Source: Hermatobates lingyangjiaoensis
Lineage: Eukaryota > Arthropoda > Insecta > Hemiptera > Hermatobatidae
DNA: 64,000 nucleotides
Reading direction: 5' to 3'
Assembly: GCA_026182355.1 (NCBI GenBank)
Contig: JAPFBL010000255.1
Span: 2,604,001-2,668,000, forward strand
The notes below the pieces were generated by a model, which worked only from the letters and a program-made list of their open reading frames with translations, did not search any database and was not told where the DNA came from. Both the position numbers and the translations under genes were made by a program. Numbering within the stretch: position 1 is the first letter of the stretch; each line of letters begins with the position of its first letter. This document shows, piece by piece, positions 49,550 through 62,499 of the stretch.

Positions 49550-50338
49550 TTAATAATGAGATTTATGTGTTTTAATTGGTATGTAGACGGGTACTTTCTT
49601 TTCAATTACAACGGGGACTTTTACAGGAACTTTCTCATACACTTTGACTGGTACAGGGTAGGGTTTCTCTACATGGACTGGGTAAGGTTTAGAAATGTGA
49701 ACGGGATAAGGTTTAGGTACTTCAACAGGGTATGGTTTTGGAACTTCAACTGGTATTTTAACTGGATAAGGTTTGGGTACACTGACAGGAACTTTCTTAA
49801 TAATGGGAATATGAACGGGATATGGTTTAGGAACTTCAACAGGTACTTTGACAGGGTATGGTACCTTTTTAATTATAGGAACTTTAACTTCTTTAGTAAC
49901 TACGTAGGGCTCTGGTTTTGGTACGTACACTGGAACTGGTCTGTCAACAGGTACTTTGACTGGGAAGGGGACGTGTTTGACCACTGGGTAAGGTTTAGGT
50001 ACGGGGACTTTAACAGGCACTGGGTAAGGTTTCTCTATGGTAACAGGGTAGGGCTTAGGGATGTGAACTGGGTAGGGCCTATCAACGGGTACTTTGACAG
50101 GGTATGGTACCTTCTTCTCTACGATGACTGGATAGGGCTTGGGAACTTCCTTCGTCAGAGTAATGGTCTTGATGGGCTCATGGTAGTCGAAGGCTCCCCG
50201 TTTTCCTACGTTCTTGGATGTCTGCTGAGTTTCTGGTTCAACACTAGTTGTTTCTGCATGAACTTTTTGAGTTTCTTCTTCTGCCTTGCTAGGTACCAGG
50301 AGGGCTAAAACAGCCAGCAGACAGAAAGCGGCCTTCAT
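49550..50338 (-). CDS. Vajk-like PYPV-repeat cuticular protein, single exon, 262 aa
   Basis: Residues 1-19 ([19 protein letters not shown]) are a clean signal peptide. Residues 20-45 are acidic and Thr/Gln-rich, then a [11 protein letters not shown] segment contains a dibasic KR at 46-47 that could be a processing site. From about residue 62 to the end the protein is a tandem array of (K/R)PYPV units alternating with VPVKVPV/HIPKP-type linkers. I count 13 PYPV motifs, plus PFPV and PVPV variants. The only cysteine is in the signal peptide, and there is no R&R chitin-binding domain. The pattern matches insect Vajk-type cuticular proteins and the paralogue at 33705-37808, which it faces convergently. 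Alternating K and V with regular Pro-Tyr suggests an extended, tyrosine-cross-linkable extracellular protein; that structural role is inferred. TATA box and short leader support the start. The 250-codon frame on the opposite strand is a shadow of the repeats. Confidence 0.9.
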   Translation of the reverse strand: MKAAFCLLAVLALLVPSKAEEETQKVHAETTSVEPETQQTSKNVGKRGAFDYHEPIKTITLTKEVPKPYPVIVEKKVPYPVKVPVDRPYPVHIPKPYPVTIEKPYPVPVKVPVPKPYPVVKHVPFPVKVPVDRPVPVYVPKPEPYVVTKEVKVPIIKKVPYPVKVPVEVPKPYPVHIPIIKKVPVSVPKPYPVKIPVEVPKPYPVEVPKPYPVHISKPYPVHVEKPYPVPVKVYEKVPVKVPVVIEKKVPVYIPIKTHKSHY

Positions 50339-50391
50339 GCTGCTCCACAGGTTTCTTGCACTGTCACACGGTTAACAGTTTCGAGTAACTC

Positions 50392-50398
50392 ATATATA
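50392..50398 (-). promoter_or_regulatory. TATA box of gene 2
   Basis: TATATAT on the minus strand, about 54-60 bases before the ATG. An initiator-like ACAGT lies near 50364-50360, slightly further from the TATA box than ideal, implying a leader of roughly 25 nt. Confidence 0.6.
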
Positions 50399-50399
50399 C

Positions 50400-52394
50400 G
50401 ACACCCCTCTTCCATAGCAAATCTTGCGACATCGTTGCTAGCGTTGCCAGCCCATATTCCTGTTTCCTGTTCCCCTGATAATAATCCATATCCCATTAAT
50501 ATCAATATAAACTACATTGGAACTAATCTAACATCAAAATCACTAGACTCAATGGAAGTGAGGCAACCGGCTATTGTGTGACTGCTTTTCTTAATAACCC
50601 AGCTGTGTATTATTTGATATTGAAGAAAAAATAATTTCATTAGAAGTAATTATGTAATTATTATACCACTTAAAAAATTATACTATGAGGCCAAAAAATG
50701 AACTTGCATTAATATTTATAACTATACCAATAAATTATATAAGAATAAAATCATACACATTTTTAGAATAAGTTGAACGAAACGAAAGTTAATTTCGCTA
50801 ATGATAGTATTCAAGAACTAGGTCACTTATTCAATAAGTTTTGAACATATTGTTTCATTCATTTAAAAATGAATTGATTATTAAGGTAGGTGTATATAAT
50901 GTAATCTTAGGCAGAAAAGTCATGACTGGAAATTATCAACAGAATATGAGTAAGTAATTCACGTTTCCTAAAAATTTTTAATGAAATGAATATACTAATA
51001 TAATTTTTTAACAATATTTTGATCTTTTTTTTGATATATATTAAAAAGTTATAGATTTATCTTCATTGAATAATGAGGCTTTATATAGTTAGTCTTCTTG
51101 GTTCTGCTGTCTAGATTTACGATCCGCACATTAGCCATGCAGTCAGATCTGTCAAAATTCAACAATCGATTGCTGAAAGCTTGAGTCTTATTAATAAGAA
51201 ACAGCTTATAAAAACTGAACTAAATTTAATTATTATGTTTAAGAAGTAGTTTTAATAAATTTTCAAAAGCAAGAAATAGATTAGCATCGTTATTTAAAAA
51301 ATAAATATAGATTGTGTACTTTAATACTTAGTTTGGCATAAATTATGTTAGTAACTCCTTTAGGAATGTTTATTATCCTATATATTATCTGTTAATATGT
51401 TCTCACATATAATATCAAATAATGTCTTTCCATTTAAAGATAAAAGCAATAAAACTAGTAAATATCTAAATGTACACCGCTCTCTGGAATATATATGGGA
51501 CATTTCCATGACATGGGTTTGAGGGAATATCATTTACCAATTCTGTAACCACTCACTCTATCGGTGAATATGTTATGACATATTTTATGATATACTATTA
51601 ATGAACTATTAATTAAACTTGTTCAGTTTTTGTCGCTCGAGTTCATTTGTTATAAAAAAATATTTTCACGCCCACGATCCCAACTTGTTCCCTTTACGCT
51701 TGATCATGATAATTATTTAATTAAAACTCCTGCAGTGTGTTTCTCTCCTCCATTCTGACTTTTATCAGTGTTTATTTCTTCTGATTTCTTTCCAGTTAAT
51801 AAATATTTCAGTAAAATAACAAGTTCTCAATTTTTATACAATCCGTTAGTAACTGGTATTTACTTATACTGAAAAATCAAAGAAAAATCTCCACTTAAAA
51901 GAAGTTTTATGAATGTAACCCATTTTGACCATGAGCATTTTGCCTGTGGTTACTTCCACAACAAGAACTAAAACTATATTAACTTATTAGATTACAATAA
52001 ATTAGATTATATGTATAAAGTGAAAACATTAGCTCATAGAAGGTACATTTTTGATTATGGAAAGAATAGTGGTGGAGTAGAAGTAAAGCGTGTTTCCTAG
52101 AGGGTCTGACAGGCAGGGTTAGTTCAAGTGATGGGAACTCGACTGGGAACCGGTTTGCCATGAACTAGAGTGGTTAAGTCATAGTGCGTTTATGAAAATA
52201 AATATACTAAGCACAAACTGTTTTTAACTCATTTAAGCTATTCACTATATAGTTTTGCTTGCTCTAGTGCTAAAATTTCAAACATTAAATTTGCAAAAGA
52301 TACAATGTTCAGCTTATGTGGGGCACCAGGTTTTGCTATCACCTGAAATGCGGGATGATAATGCAAAAATCATTGTATGATTTTTTTTTCGACG
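50400..52394. other. Upstream/intergenic DNA of gene 2, no other gene seen
   Basis: AT-rich with short random frames. The first 200 bases upstream of the TATA box are the natural place for gene 2 control elements, but no specific site was recognised. Confidence 0.45.
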
Positions 52395-52494
52395 TAGGAT
52401 GTGGAAAAATCTGTTCATCAGATCCCTTAGCAAGACGTCTTGCTTAGGGTATGTGGGGTTGGGGGTCCCGACCCACTAAAAAACCACATCCTAT
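52394..52494. other. Multi-hairpin structured element
   Basis: TAGGATGTGG (52395-52404) pairs perfectly with CCACATCCTA (52484-52493), closing a region with three further hairpins. These are ATCTG/CAGAT (52409-52423), a 26-nt near-palindrome CCCTTAGCAAGAC/GTCTTGCTTAGGG with one T-T mismatch (52424-52449), and GTGGG-TTGGG/CCCGACCCAC with one bulge (52453-52476). This is a four-way-junction-like fold in GC-rich sequence. No matching RNA family was recognised. It could be a structured RNA, the palindromic end of a mobile element, or chance. Confidence 0.5.
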
Positions 52495-53537
52495 TTCCTG
52501 GCAATACCCGACACGGAAAATAGATGCAACTATTTTGATTGTAAAGGTTTTAAACGTGGTGTTAAATATCAACTTTTTATTAAATGGATACTTCTTCAAT
52601 AGTAACCTAATAAGACATCTTTTCTTTCAGAAGATCGAAAGAATATGTGTACTTCTTTCACAAATATCAACCTTGTGAAGAAATTACCAAAATGTTTTCA
52701 TTTATTATTAGTTAGTGATTTCATATAATTTCTCAGTTTTACATAAAGACAATTGATATAAATAATACCTATAAAAACTTAAATATCATTTTATAATAAT
52801 CTTGAGATTTGCTTAACTGAAATATGCGCTTTCTTAAAAAAAAAATGAAATATTTTATAACCTTAACAGAATCAGAAATAAGATGGAGAAAATGAGAGGT
52901 TTTTTTCTTTGCTAGAATCTTCTTAAGAATTTTCCTAATGAGATTTTCATTTAAGATGATGGAAGTAAAAAAGTGGTTGGGAATTGAGGAGATAACTGGA
53001 AGAGGGTAGTTGTCATCGGCAGAGCAAAAAAAAAAAAAAAAATAGGTTGCGTCTTCCTCAGATGTGGCCACCCTAAAAGAAAAAAAACAATAAAAATTCT
53101 GCTCATCCCTGAGCAAAAATAAATCGCTCTTTAATTTATTCCTAATTCAACGCTTTCTCCAGCTTAATCTGGAGGGTTGCAAGAGACAGATTCTAAAATT
53201 AATTACATGAAATAAAAGAATCCAGTTCTCTCATTAAGGGAGGATATTATTACCACTCGGTTAGTTGCTTATAAAACAGATGACCACATCAATTCAACCA
53301 TTTTTTCCTGTATATTTATAAATATGTCATAATCCTTTCATTTGTTTGTGACAAGTGCAAATTTGAAATGATAAATAAAGAACTAAGCCTGACATGGTTA
53401 GGCTTATTATATTATGATTATAATGATATTATCATTATATTATTATTCTTAATAATTTTGGAGTCTCTAAGCAACAGAAATTGTTACAGACATAACAGTG
53501 ATGATGTAAAAAAAGATACGCTTCAATAAAACTTACA
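52495..53537. other. AT-rich intergenic DNA, no gene seen
   Basis: The minus-strand frame at 52769-53116 (115 codons) crosses A-runs and gives F/K-rich low-complexity text, so it is not called. Confidence 0.5.
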
Positions 53538-53538
53538 C

Positions 53539-53565
<27 letters not shown>
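53538..53565. repeat. (TA)n microsatellite
   Basis: TA tract directly left of a family-B PLE palindrome. Confidence 0.9.
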
Positions 53566-53570
<5 letters not shown>

Positions 53571-53731
53571 TTCACATAAACACGTGAAACAACAATCAAT
53601 GATCAAACCACAAAAAGAAAATGGGAAAGCAAGACTAAGATCTTTCAACCGTAACAAGCGGTCTTCGTCAGAGTCAAAAACCCAACTGAGTTTGGGTTTT
53701 GAAGAAAAACCCATTTTCTTTTTGTGGTTTG

Positions 53732-53736
<5 letters not shown>
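53566..53736. mobile_element. Penelope-like family-B palindrome, right arm partly deleted
   Basis: The left arm is complete (GATTTCACATAAACACGTG ... CTTTCAACCGTAACAAGCGG ... GTCAAAAACCCAACTG). The right arm jumps from GGGTTTT to CCCATTTTCTTTTTGTGG, skipping the CTGACGA...GAAA and GATCTTAGTC parts. It is inserted between two (TA)n tracts. Confidence 0.75.

Positions 53737-53779
<43 letters not shown>
53736..53779. repeat. (TA)n microsatellite
   Basis: TA tract directly right of the family-B palindrome. The open frame through it is an artefact. Confidence 0.9.
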
Positions 53780-53780
<1 letters not shown>

Positions 53781-54055
53781 TTCAGATATATATATGAACT
53801 GTGGCCAGGTGTACTGTAACAGCAAATTAGAGGTGTGATCTCTTGCTTTTTGTAACACTAATCACAAAGCTTCAAAAATCTATTTATTGAAATATAATAA
53901 TTTACATATCGGGTGAATATTCTATACAATTAGAGAACAATGATAAAAATAAAGTAAAAAAAATGAAAATGTTAATCTTAAATAACTTTGTTATTTACTT
54001 TGTTATAATTACTAGATTTAATTATAAAGTAAACTTTTGACTATGAATTTGTATT

Positions 54056-54176
54056 AATAATCTGGATAAAGTCTACAACGGTACATAATTAATCGCGTTA
54101 GTACAAAAACATAATCTCAGTTTAAAGGGTTCTAAATCAATACGTGAAAAGTGAATAAAGAAATAACTTTCACTAT
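54056..54176. repeat. Left arm of a 121-nt outer inverted repeat
   Basis: Starts AATAATCTGGATAAAG and ends AAATAACTTTCACTAT. It is repeated inverted at 54506-54626 with about three mismatches. It encloses (TA)n/(TTA)n tracts and a family-B PLE palindrome. Confidence 0.85.
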
Positions 54177-54272
54177 CATAGAGAGTCGGCACTGTGTGAG
54201 TGACAATATTCTTATATATATATATAGTCATATATATACACCTTATTATTATTATTATATATATATACATAT

Positions 54273-54495
54273 AAAGATTTCACATAAACACGTGAAATAA
54301 CAATCAATGATGAAATCACAATAAGAAATGGGAAAACAAGAGTAAGATCTTTCAACCGTAACAAGCGGTCTTCGTCAGAGTTTTTTTTTTGACGGTCTTC
54401 GTCAGTTTGGTTTTTGACTCTGACGAAGACCGCTTGTTACGGTTGAAAGATCTTAGTCTTGTTTTCCCATTTTTTGATGTGGTTTGATCATTGAT
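54273..54495. mobile_element. Penelope-like family-B tail-to-tail palindrome, nested
   Basis: Left arm from GATTTCACATAAACACGTG through CTTTCAACCGTAACAAGCGG; right arm from CTCTGACGAAGACCGCTTGT through GATCTTAGTC to TTTGATCATTGATA. The join has extra copies of GACGGTCTTCGTCAG. (TA)n lies on both sides, and the whole sits inside the outer inverted repeat 54056-54626. Confidence 0.75.
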
Positions 54496-54505
54496 ATATA
54501 TATAT

Positions 54506-54626
54506 ATAGTGAAATTTATTTCTTTATTCACTTTTCACGTATTGATTTAGAACCCTTTAATCTGAGATTATGTTTTTGTACTAAAGCGATTAATTATGTA
54601 CCGTTGTAGACTTTATCCAGATTATT
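54506..54626. repeat. Right arm of the 121-nt outer inverted repeat
   Basis: Reverse complement of 54056-54176, from ATAGTGAAATTTATTTC to CTTTATCCAGATTATT. The near-identity indicates a recent inverted duplication or a conserved element end. Confidence 0.85.
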
Positions 54627-55544
54627 TTTACATTTCATTTTTGTGTGTTTGTATTTTTTTATATAATATTGACACATTGGCTGAAAATTTTCTTGTTCAG
54701 CACACTACCTGTTTTTTGGCTAAGTGCTTCCCTGCTCTGATCAAGTGACATGATTATATCGTTTTTGTAAAGTAAAAGCCTTAACACTAGCATGTTGATA
54801 AGAATGCAGTCTATGTGATTTGATAGATATTAATCATGTAATTTTATACTGGAACTTTGATAAAGCATTTGTCATATGACAAATATGACCAGCAAGCATT
54901 TCAACAAAGCGTTATTTTCAATTATATTATTTTATATTTAAAGAAATTTATACAATTATTTTACAATTGTTATAGCAATATGAAACATAAAATCTCGAAA
55001 AAAGAGTTTCGAGCCACCTTAGCCACTGAGCATTTTTATTAGCCATAGCCTGTGCAACTATTACTATCCAGCAAACGCTGTTATCTGTAGAGACAAGCAA
55101 ATGTTGACGCACTCCTACTAATCCATTAGTGCAAAAATCTTAAGCAAATATGAAAATGGCGTCTGAAGTGCTGTAAGCGAGAAGATTAGCCAAAAATACA
55201 ATTTGCTTATTTCACGGCTAATATGGTAGATTGCATTTTTAATAAAACCAAATATCACTCATTGAGTGCTTATTATCAAAAACTGCTTCCATGAACATTT
55301 AAAATAACTAAAAAAACTGAAACAGTTTAATAACTAGAGTAGCTTAATGTGAACATAATATGTTAACCCAAGCAGCAATTAATTTCAAGGAATTATTTTA
55401 CATAACACACAAAATAAAAATATTTATATCTATTTCCATATGTTTTTTTTTAAAAAATTATATGTACGTTTTTATTGTATTTTAAGTAACAGTATAAAAC
55501 TTAAAATCTCGTCTAATGAAGATAAACCAAAACTTGTTCATATT
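54627..55544. other. AT-rich intergenic DNA, no gene seen
   Basis: Nothing recognised beyond short random frames. Confidence 0.45.
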
Positions 55545-55549
55545 TTTAT

Positions 55550-55797
55550 AGAGGGTGTAAAAGATTTCCTGATGTGCCTGTATATGTTGAAAATCGGCAA
55601 TTGCAGTCAGTGAGCAGCCTAAGGTATCTAGGATTGATATTTGACAGAAGGTTGGCATGGGATCTGGATCGACAAACAAGTGTCACAGAAAATTTTGCAG
55701 TTTGTAAACGCCCTATCAAGGTGAGCAAGGCTAAGTGGGCGCACAAGAACTTGCCGAAAGGAGCTTGGCGTTTATATCTTAACTACCGTTCATAACC
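55550..55797 (+). mobile_element. Non-LTR retrotransposon reverse-transcriptase fragment
   Basis: The plus frame reads DVPVYVENRQLQSV, then SSLRYLGLIFDRRLAWDLDR, then FAVCKRPIKVSKAKWAHK and stops at 55793-55795. RYLGLxFDRRLxW is the conserved segment just after the RT palm in jockey/R1-type LINEs. Everything upstream (endonuclease, palm, YxDD) is missing, and the frame degenerates after KAKW, so it is a fragment. Confidence 0.65.
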
Positions 55798-58789
55798 GAC
55801 AGCCAGGTCACACTTGACTCCGTATTTCAACGTATGATATCTGGACATATTTCGACCTTCGTTGCCATCAAGTGGGTAAATATGTTCCTTGTACATACGA
55901 ATTATACAATTATTTTTTTTGTTTACAAAAATTAAAAATTTATGTATTTTCATCCATTTCAGCAATAGAATAGCAAGACATGAAATTTTGAAAATGTATT
56001 TCTTCCACAATGCCAGGCGTTGGCATTATGAATATCGCGATAGCTGAAGTAAAGTGAAGTAAAGTAAATTATAGACAAGTTGATACGGATAAATAAAACA
56101 ATCGTTTTACCCCAGACCCATGTGTTATAGTGTAAATAGTACATGATGTAATAACACCCAAAGCAAATAACACAAATTAAAAATTATTTAATAATAAAGA
56201 AATAACAAAATGGTTAAGACATGAAAATGTTAACGTTTACGATACATTTAACTTTTTATTTTTAATAGAAACGTTGGATCTACTGAATGGATTGATTATT
56301 AGCCCAAAAGTTCAAAGGTAGGTGATCGAGCCAGACACGATCAATCAAGGACTGAGAAAATTGCTTTAATACTATGAGTGTCAACCTTAAAAATTCAATA
56401 CATTCTAAGAAATCAATTTTTGCTATTTCTTTGCAAAGATTGATTTTCATTAAAGTTTATCTTTTTCGGTTTTAAATTCAATGAGATACAGAACTTTCCA
56501 GCATTATAAAATTAAATTTTAATAAAGTAAAATAAATAAAATTTCTTTTAAAATTTGGAAGTCATGTGCTACTCGATTTCTTGAGTTTTTTTGTGTACCA
56601 TTTTGTTTTTATGAACTAAATTAGTCCTCGTCATAATGGAGAGAAGGCACAGAGGAAAGTAGTATTTACAGCAAAGTTATTTTGATGAGAGTTGTCTTTG
56701 TTCCGGTGAAAGGATGTCGTTAAATTTACAGTATTTTTAATAGACTTTAATGGAAGAGGGAAAAAATTCTCATTTGACATGGTTGAGTTGTTAAATGGCA
56801 AAAACCAACTGGCGCAGAACCATCGCATTTACTAACTCAAACACTATCCACAATCGATAATAGGACCATGCGTGTTTTTTTTTATTTAATATTAAACACA
56901 TTTAGTTTCATATCTCAATGGACCTAACATCTGCTTTCTAACGATAATTGGACAGATAGTGGAAAATACGTTCTGTAAGGCGGAAGGAAAGCTTAAGCAA
57001 CACCTGTTTAACAGTTATCCACAATTCAAATGGTAAATAATGTTCAACATTAACTAATAAACAATGTATCACGATCATAAGGGAAAAATCCAACTAAATT
57101 AAACTAAACTGAACATTTTTACAGAAGAATTCATGTTTTCTATTGTAACATGCACCTAAAAATACTCACTTTTTTTCATCATAAATGTAAATGTTTAGAA
57201 ATGTGTAATACTTTATTTTTCTATAAACTTTTGACAATAGTATAAATATGTATTTGTAGAAAAAGCTAAATGTTTAAAAAATTAAATAAAATAAATTTAG
57301 AAAATGAAATTATTTATTCAGACTATTCTTGTTTAGTTAGAAATTACAATGGATCAAACCTTGTTAAATCTACTGGAATACCTTTATCCATTAAGTGTTA
57401 ATGTGTCTAAAGAAAAAAGATGTGTGGGGAATAAGAGAATGGGCTTTTTAACCAGTACTAGTGACTTAGAGGAGGCGGCAAGAAGACGAGCGGATTAAGG
57501 AAAAGAGAGAAAAAATATGAAATCTTGTGCTGTACATCTACAAAACACAATAAAGCCATTATTTGAACATCAAGTACTGCAGCAGGAGTCTCGCATTGTC
57601 TAGTTAACACACGCATTCCATTGGTGCCATCACTCTCACTCACTCTTTCTTGCTTAGACAAAAAATTAGATTCAAATTGATTAAATTTCTCTTTCATTTT
57701 ATCACAGAAACGCAAGGTACGAAAACAATTTCTTATATTTCTCCTTATTTAGCCATGAGGCCGACTTTAGAAGAATTACAGAATTAAAACTGAACAAAAA
57801 GCAAAATTAATTAATTTTACTTACTATTCGACGTTATTTGTTTAACAAAAAATTGACTACTGATTATATGTTTTCTAGTAGCCAAAGCACTTGTATACGC
57901 ATTAAAGAAACAGTTACTTTGAATTGATTATCAGTGATTTTGATACGGTTACTTATAGCAGACTTGTGTAAAGCACACCAAGTTTTCTTATACATAGTAC
58001 CATCATAAATATTGACTTCAAATAACAAAATAGTTTCATATGAAATCTCGTTTAATAAGTATTACCTCTAGTTCATTATATGTGCTCAAGGGGGATTTAT
58101 GTTCTTGTAAACATATTTAAAGAGTAGCCAATATATATAACCAAGAGTGAACTTGTAGGAAAGAGTATTAATAGTCATATGATGTGTGTTCAACGAATAG
58201 CACTTTTCACTGGCAACATATTTTGTATAAATGCCCAATATACAAAAAAAAAGGTCCATATTCAAAAAAGAAGTTATTATTCAAGGTGGAAAGTGGCCAA
58301 TGACTGAATGCAAAATGATATCTTATGAAACTGGTAAATTTATAAAATTCATAAATTTCATAGATATAGACAAATTGTAACCTGACCCTCAAGTATAATT
58401 ACGTGTAATTATTACAAGACCTAGAATAATAATTATAAAAATATGAATAATATAATTATGAGAATATATAATATTAATATTAAGTATCAAATGTTATAAC
58501 TTTTGTATTTTTCTAAATTTAATTATTTGGAAATAATGGTGTATATTTTATTAGAACTGTTTTTATTATTATAATTTGATTATCAAATTGATAATCAGAT
58601 AGTGATCTCTATACTCATGCAATAATTTTAAAGCAATAGAATAATTATAACAATATCCCTATGTCAATGTATAACAAAATAATCCATAGTCGAAATAACT
58701 GATTAATCAATAAATTCCTCTTTGTAACTGAACATATTAAAATGTAATAAATTACCAAATAGTAGTAATAGTAGTGCTAATTGTAAAAC

Positions 58790-58799
<10 letters not shown>
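55798..58799. other. Intergenic DNA, no gene called
   Basis: The minus-strand frame at 57458-57715 (starting MRFCDKMKEKFNQF) sits in somewhat less AT-rich sequence and could conceal an exon, but no domain or convincing splice pair was recognised. The rest is AT-rich and frame-poor. Confidence 0.4.
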
Positions 58800-60549
<1,750 letters not shown>

Positions 60550-60663
60550 GTAGCAGTTTGCTCCTCAACGCGAGTACTTTGCACTTCTTCCCGATGACGA
60601 CGAATGTCGAAATATCCAAGTGAGTTCTGTAGCAACTTTCTGTGTTCTTTCCTATTTGTTAAA

Positions 60664-60666
<3 letters not shown>
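60550..60666 (+). mobile_element. Penelope-like family-A 3' tail
   Basis: AGCAGTTTGCTCCTCAACGC, CTTCTTCCCGATGACGACGA, TGTCGAAATATCCAAGTGAG and TTAAAGTATA align along their length with the minus-strand tail of the 14.0-14.5 kb element. It lies between (TA)n tracts at about 60536-60549 and 60666-60713. Only the tail is present. Confidence 0.75.

Positions 60667-60713
<47 letters not shown>
60666..60713. repeat. (TA)n microsatellite
   Basis: Uninterrupted TA tract directly after the family-A tail. Confidence 0.9.
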
Positions 60714-60716
<3 letters not shown>

Positions 60717-61660
60717 TTATGAATTAAAATCAATATATTGGTCACTATCATCAAAGAAAGCACCACTACAAATATAAAAAAAAACTGAAATAACAGCACA
60801 GATTGAGTTGGCTTTCGCCTCTTTGATCTATCATCCTGGTTCTTAATAACGTCAATGTTACGATTAAAATATTAAAAAGTGACTTTAATTCTTGATGCTC
60901 TTCTTTATGTGCTTATTACTATAAACATATAAATGGTTAACGAGGAGGAATGAAGAATGCTAAACGATATAATGTATAGCCGTGTTAGAGTAAAATTAAA
61001 AAAATAAAACTGTAGACTATAGCACTCATTAAAAGGTAGACTGTGGAGCTGGCAACGATGGCAACAGATAAATTGGAGTGGTTATTGATAGATGGTCTAT
61101 GACCGTTGATACGGAGGTTGAGCATGTTAGAGGATAGTCAGTCCTATGTAGAACGAATTATTACAAATAAACTCCAGTTTGTAAAACGTTTTTGCAAGAA
61201 GATGGAGTGAAGTGTTAAAGCGAGTTGAGAAGCAGGCAGGTCAAACACAGTCGGTGTTTGTAACTCTTTACGCCCACAGAGGAGCGGTTAACCTTCCTGA
61301 ATGTCAAGTCTCTATGAGAAAAAAGATTGCCAAGGTTAGAGGGATGTATATAAGAGAAGCGGAGTTGACTAGGGAAGATAACAGATGTGGAAGATGCAGA
61401 ATGAACAGATGGGGAAAACACTTTTGAGGATACGTTTGTGTTTGTGTATAACAGGAAAGAAGATTGTCACAAGGTGGGGAGACTCATTTTCCGGGTAGGG
61501 TGAAACAGGAGAATGATGGCACGTCAGCAGAGATCATTCTTTCTCTAGTATTACCGGAGGAGGCACACGCTGCAAAAACTTCGTTCTAAAAGATCTGAGG
61601 AGCAAGTTCTTGTGTTGGAGTCTGTTACAGATCCGGTAGATCCGGATTGACAAGGACCTG
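60714..61660. other. Mixed-composition DNA with unassigned frames
   Basis: From about 61040 the GC content rises. A 71-codon frame at 61212-61427 (basic, ending NRCGRCRMNRWGKHF) and a further stretch near 61480-61590 (GGETHFPGRVKQEN, ILSLVLPEEAHAAKTSF) look more protein-like than the surroundings but match no family known to me. They precede a PLE fragment and may be decayed element or host pseudogene sequence. Confidence 0.3.
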
Positions 61661-61674
61661 GTGATAGAACCCAG

Positions 61675-61905
61675 GGGTCCTTGGACCTGGGGTCTCATTG
61701 TGATTCGTTCTACGTAGGACTGACCCCTAACATGCTCAGTCCCCGTATGAAAGGTTATAGAACATCTGTTAACAACACTCCAAATTACCTTTTAATATAC
61801 TCTCACATTCTACCTTTTAATGAGTATTACAGTGTACAGATTCCCCCGGATGACAATACCGTGATTCTTAGAGGCACATATCTGGTTTCTCAGGGCGAGT
61901 AGTAC
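61675..61905 (+). mobile_element. Penelope-like GIY-YIG fragment (family A-like)
   Basis: The frame reads CDSFYVGLTPNMLSPRMKGY, then RTSVNN, PFNEYYSVQIP and stops at 61900-61902. FYVGxTxxxLxxRMxGxR is the GIY-YIG nuclease core, and FNxxYSVQI corresponds to FNDCFRVQI of the 14.3 kb copy. It is a fragment; the RT is absent. The C-terminal end differs from family A, so it may be a relative rather than the same family. Confidence 0.65.
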
Positions 61906-61939
61906 ACCTGGGCTAAACCTTAAAAGATAATCTTATTTT

Positions 61940-62065
61940 CCGTATTTAATAAGATATATTAATATATCTTAATATAATATAAGTTATTAATATACTTAAT
62001 ATTTATACTTAATATAAGTATATTAATATATTATATTATATATTATATTGTATAGTATATTAATA

Positions 62066-62101
<36 letters not shown>
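61940..62101. repeat. AT low-complexity block ending in (TA)n
   Basis: Repeated TTAATATA-type permutations, then a clean TA tract at about 62068-62101. Confidence 0.75.
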
Positions 62102-62104
<3 letters not shown>

Positions 62105-62499
62105 ATTTGTAGGTACCGTTTTTAACAAAGTATTGTTACATATTTTTATGTATTTTTATTTTTTTCTGATTCCTTTCGATTGACTTATTTCTTTCCAATT
62201 TCTTCGGATTCATTTAAATTTACTCAGTTTTTCAGATTATCTGAATTTCTCATTTGTCTCTTCTCTACAATGGTACAAGTAATTTAGATACTGAATTGAT
62301 ATACCCTGATTGTTTCATTGATAATATGAAAAAGCGTGTTAAAAGAAACATAAATAATGGGAAACACAAGGAAAAACATTTAAACATGCTATATTACTTG
62401 TTCTTTCTTTAGTTGTATACTTGTAGACTATGAATTCTTGTTAAAGGAGTTTGGTGTTACTTCTGTATTCAAATATGATGGACATTTCAAGAATTGCTT

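Noticed and set aside
49556..50308. 250-codon plus-strand open frame
   Set aside because: It is the antisense of the gene 2 PYPV repeat array; no start context, signal peptide or domain, and the composition is a by-product of the opposite strand.
52394..52494. Reading the multi-hairpin as the palindromic terminus of an integrated virus
   Set aside because: No viral protein remnant in any frame nearby; shape alone is insufficient, so it is reported only as a structured element.
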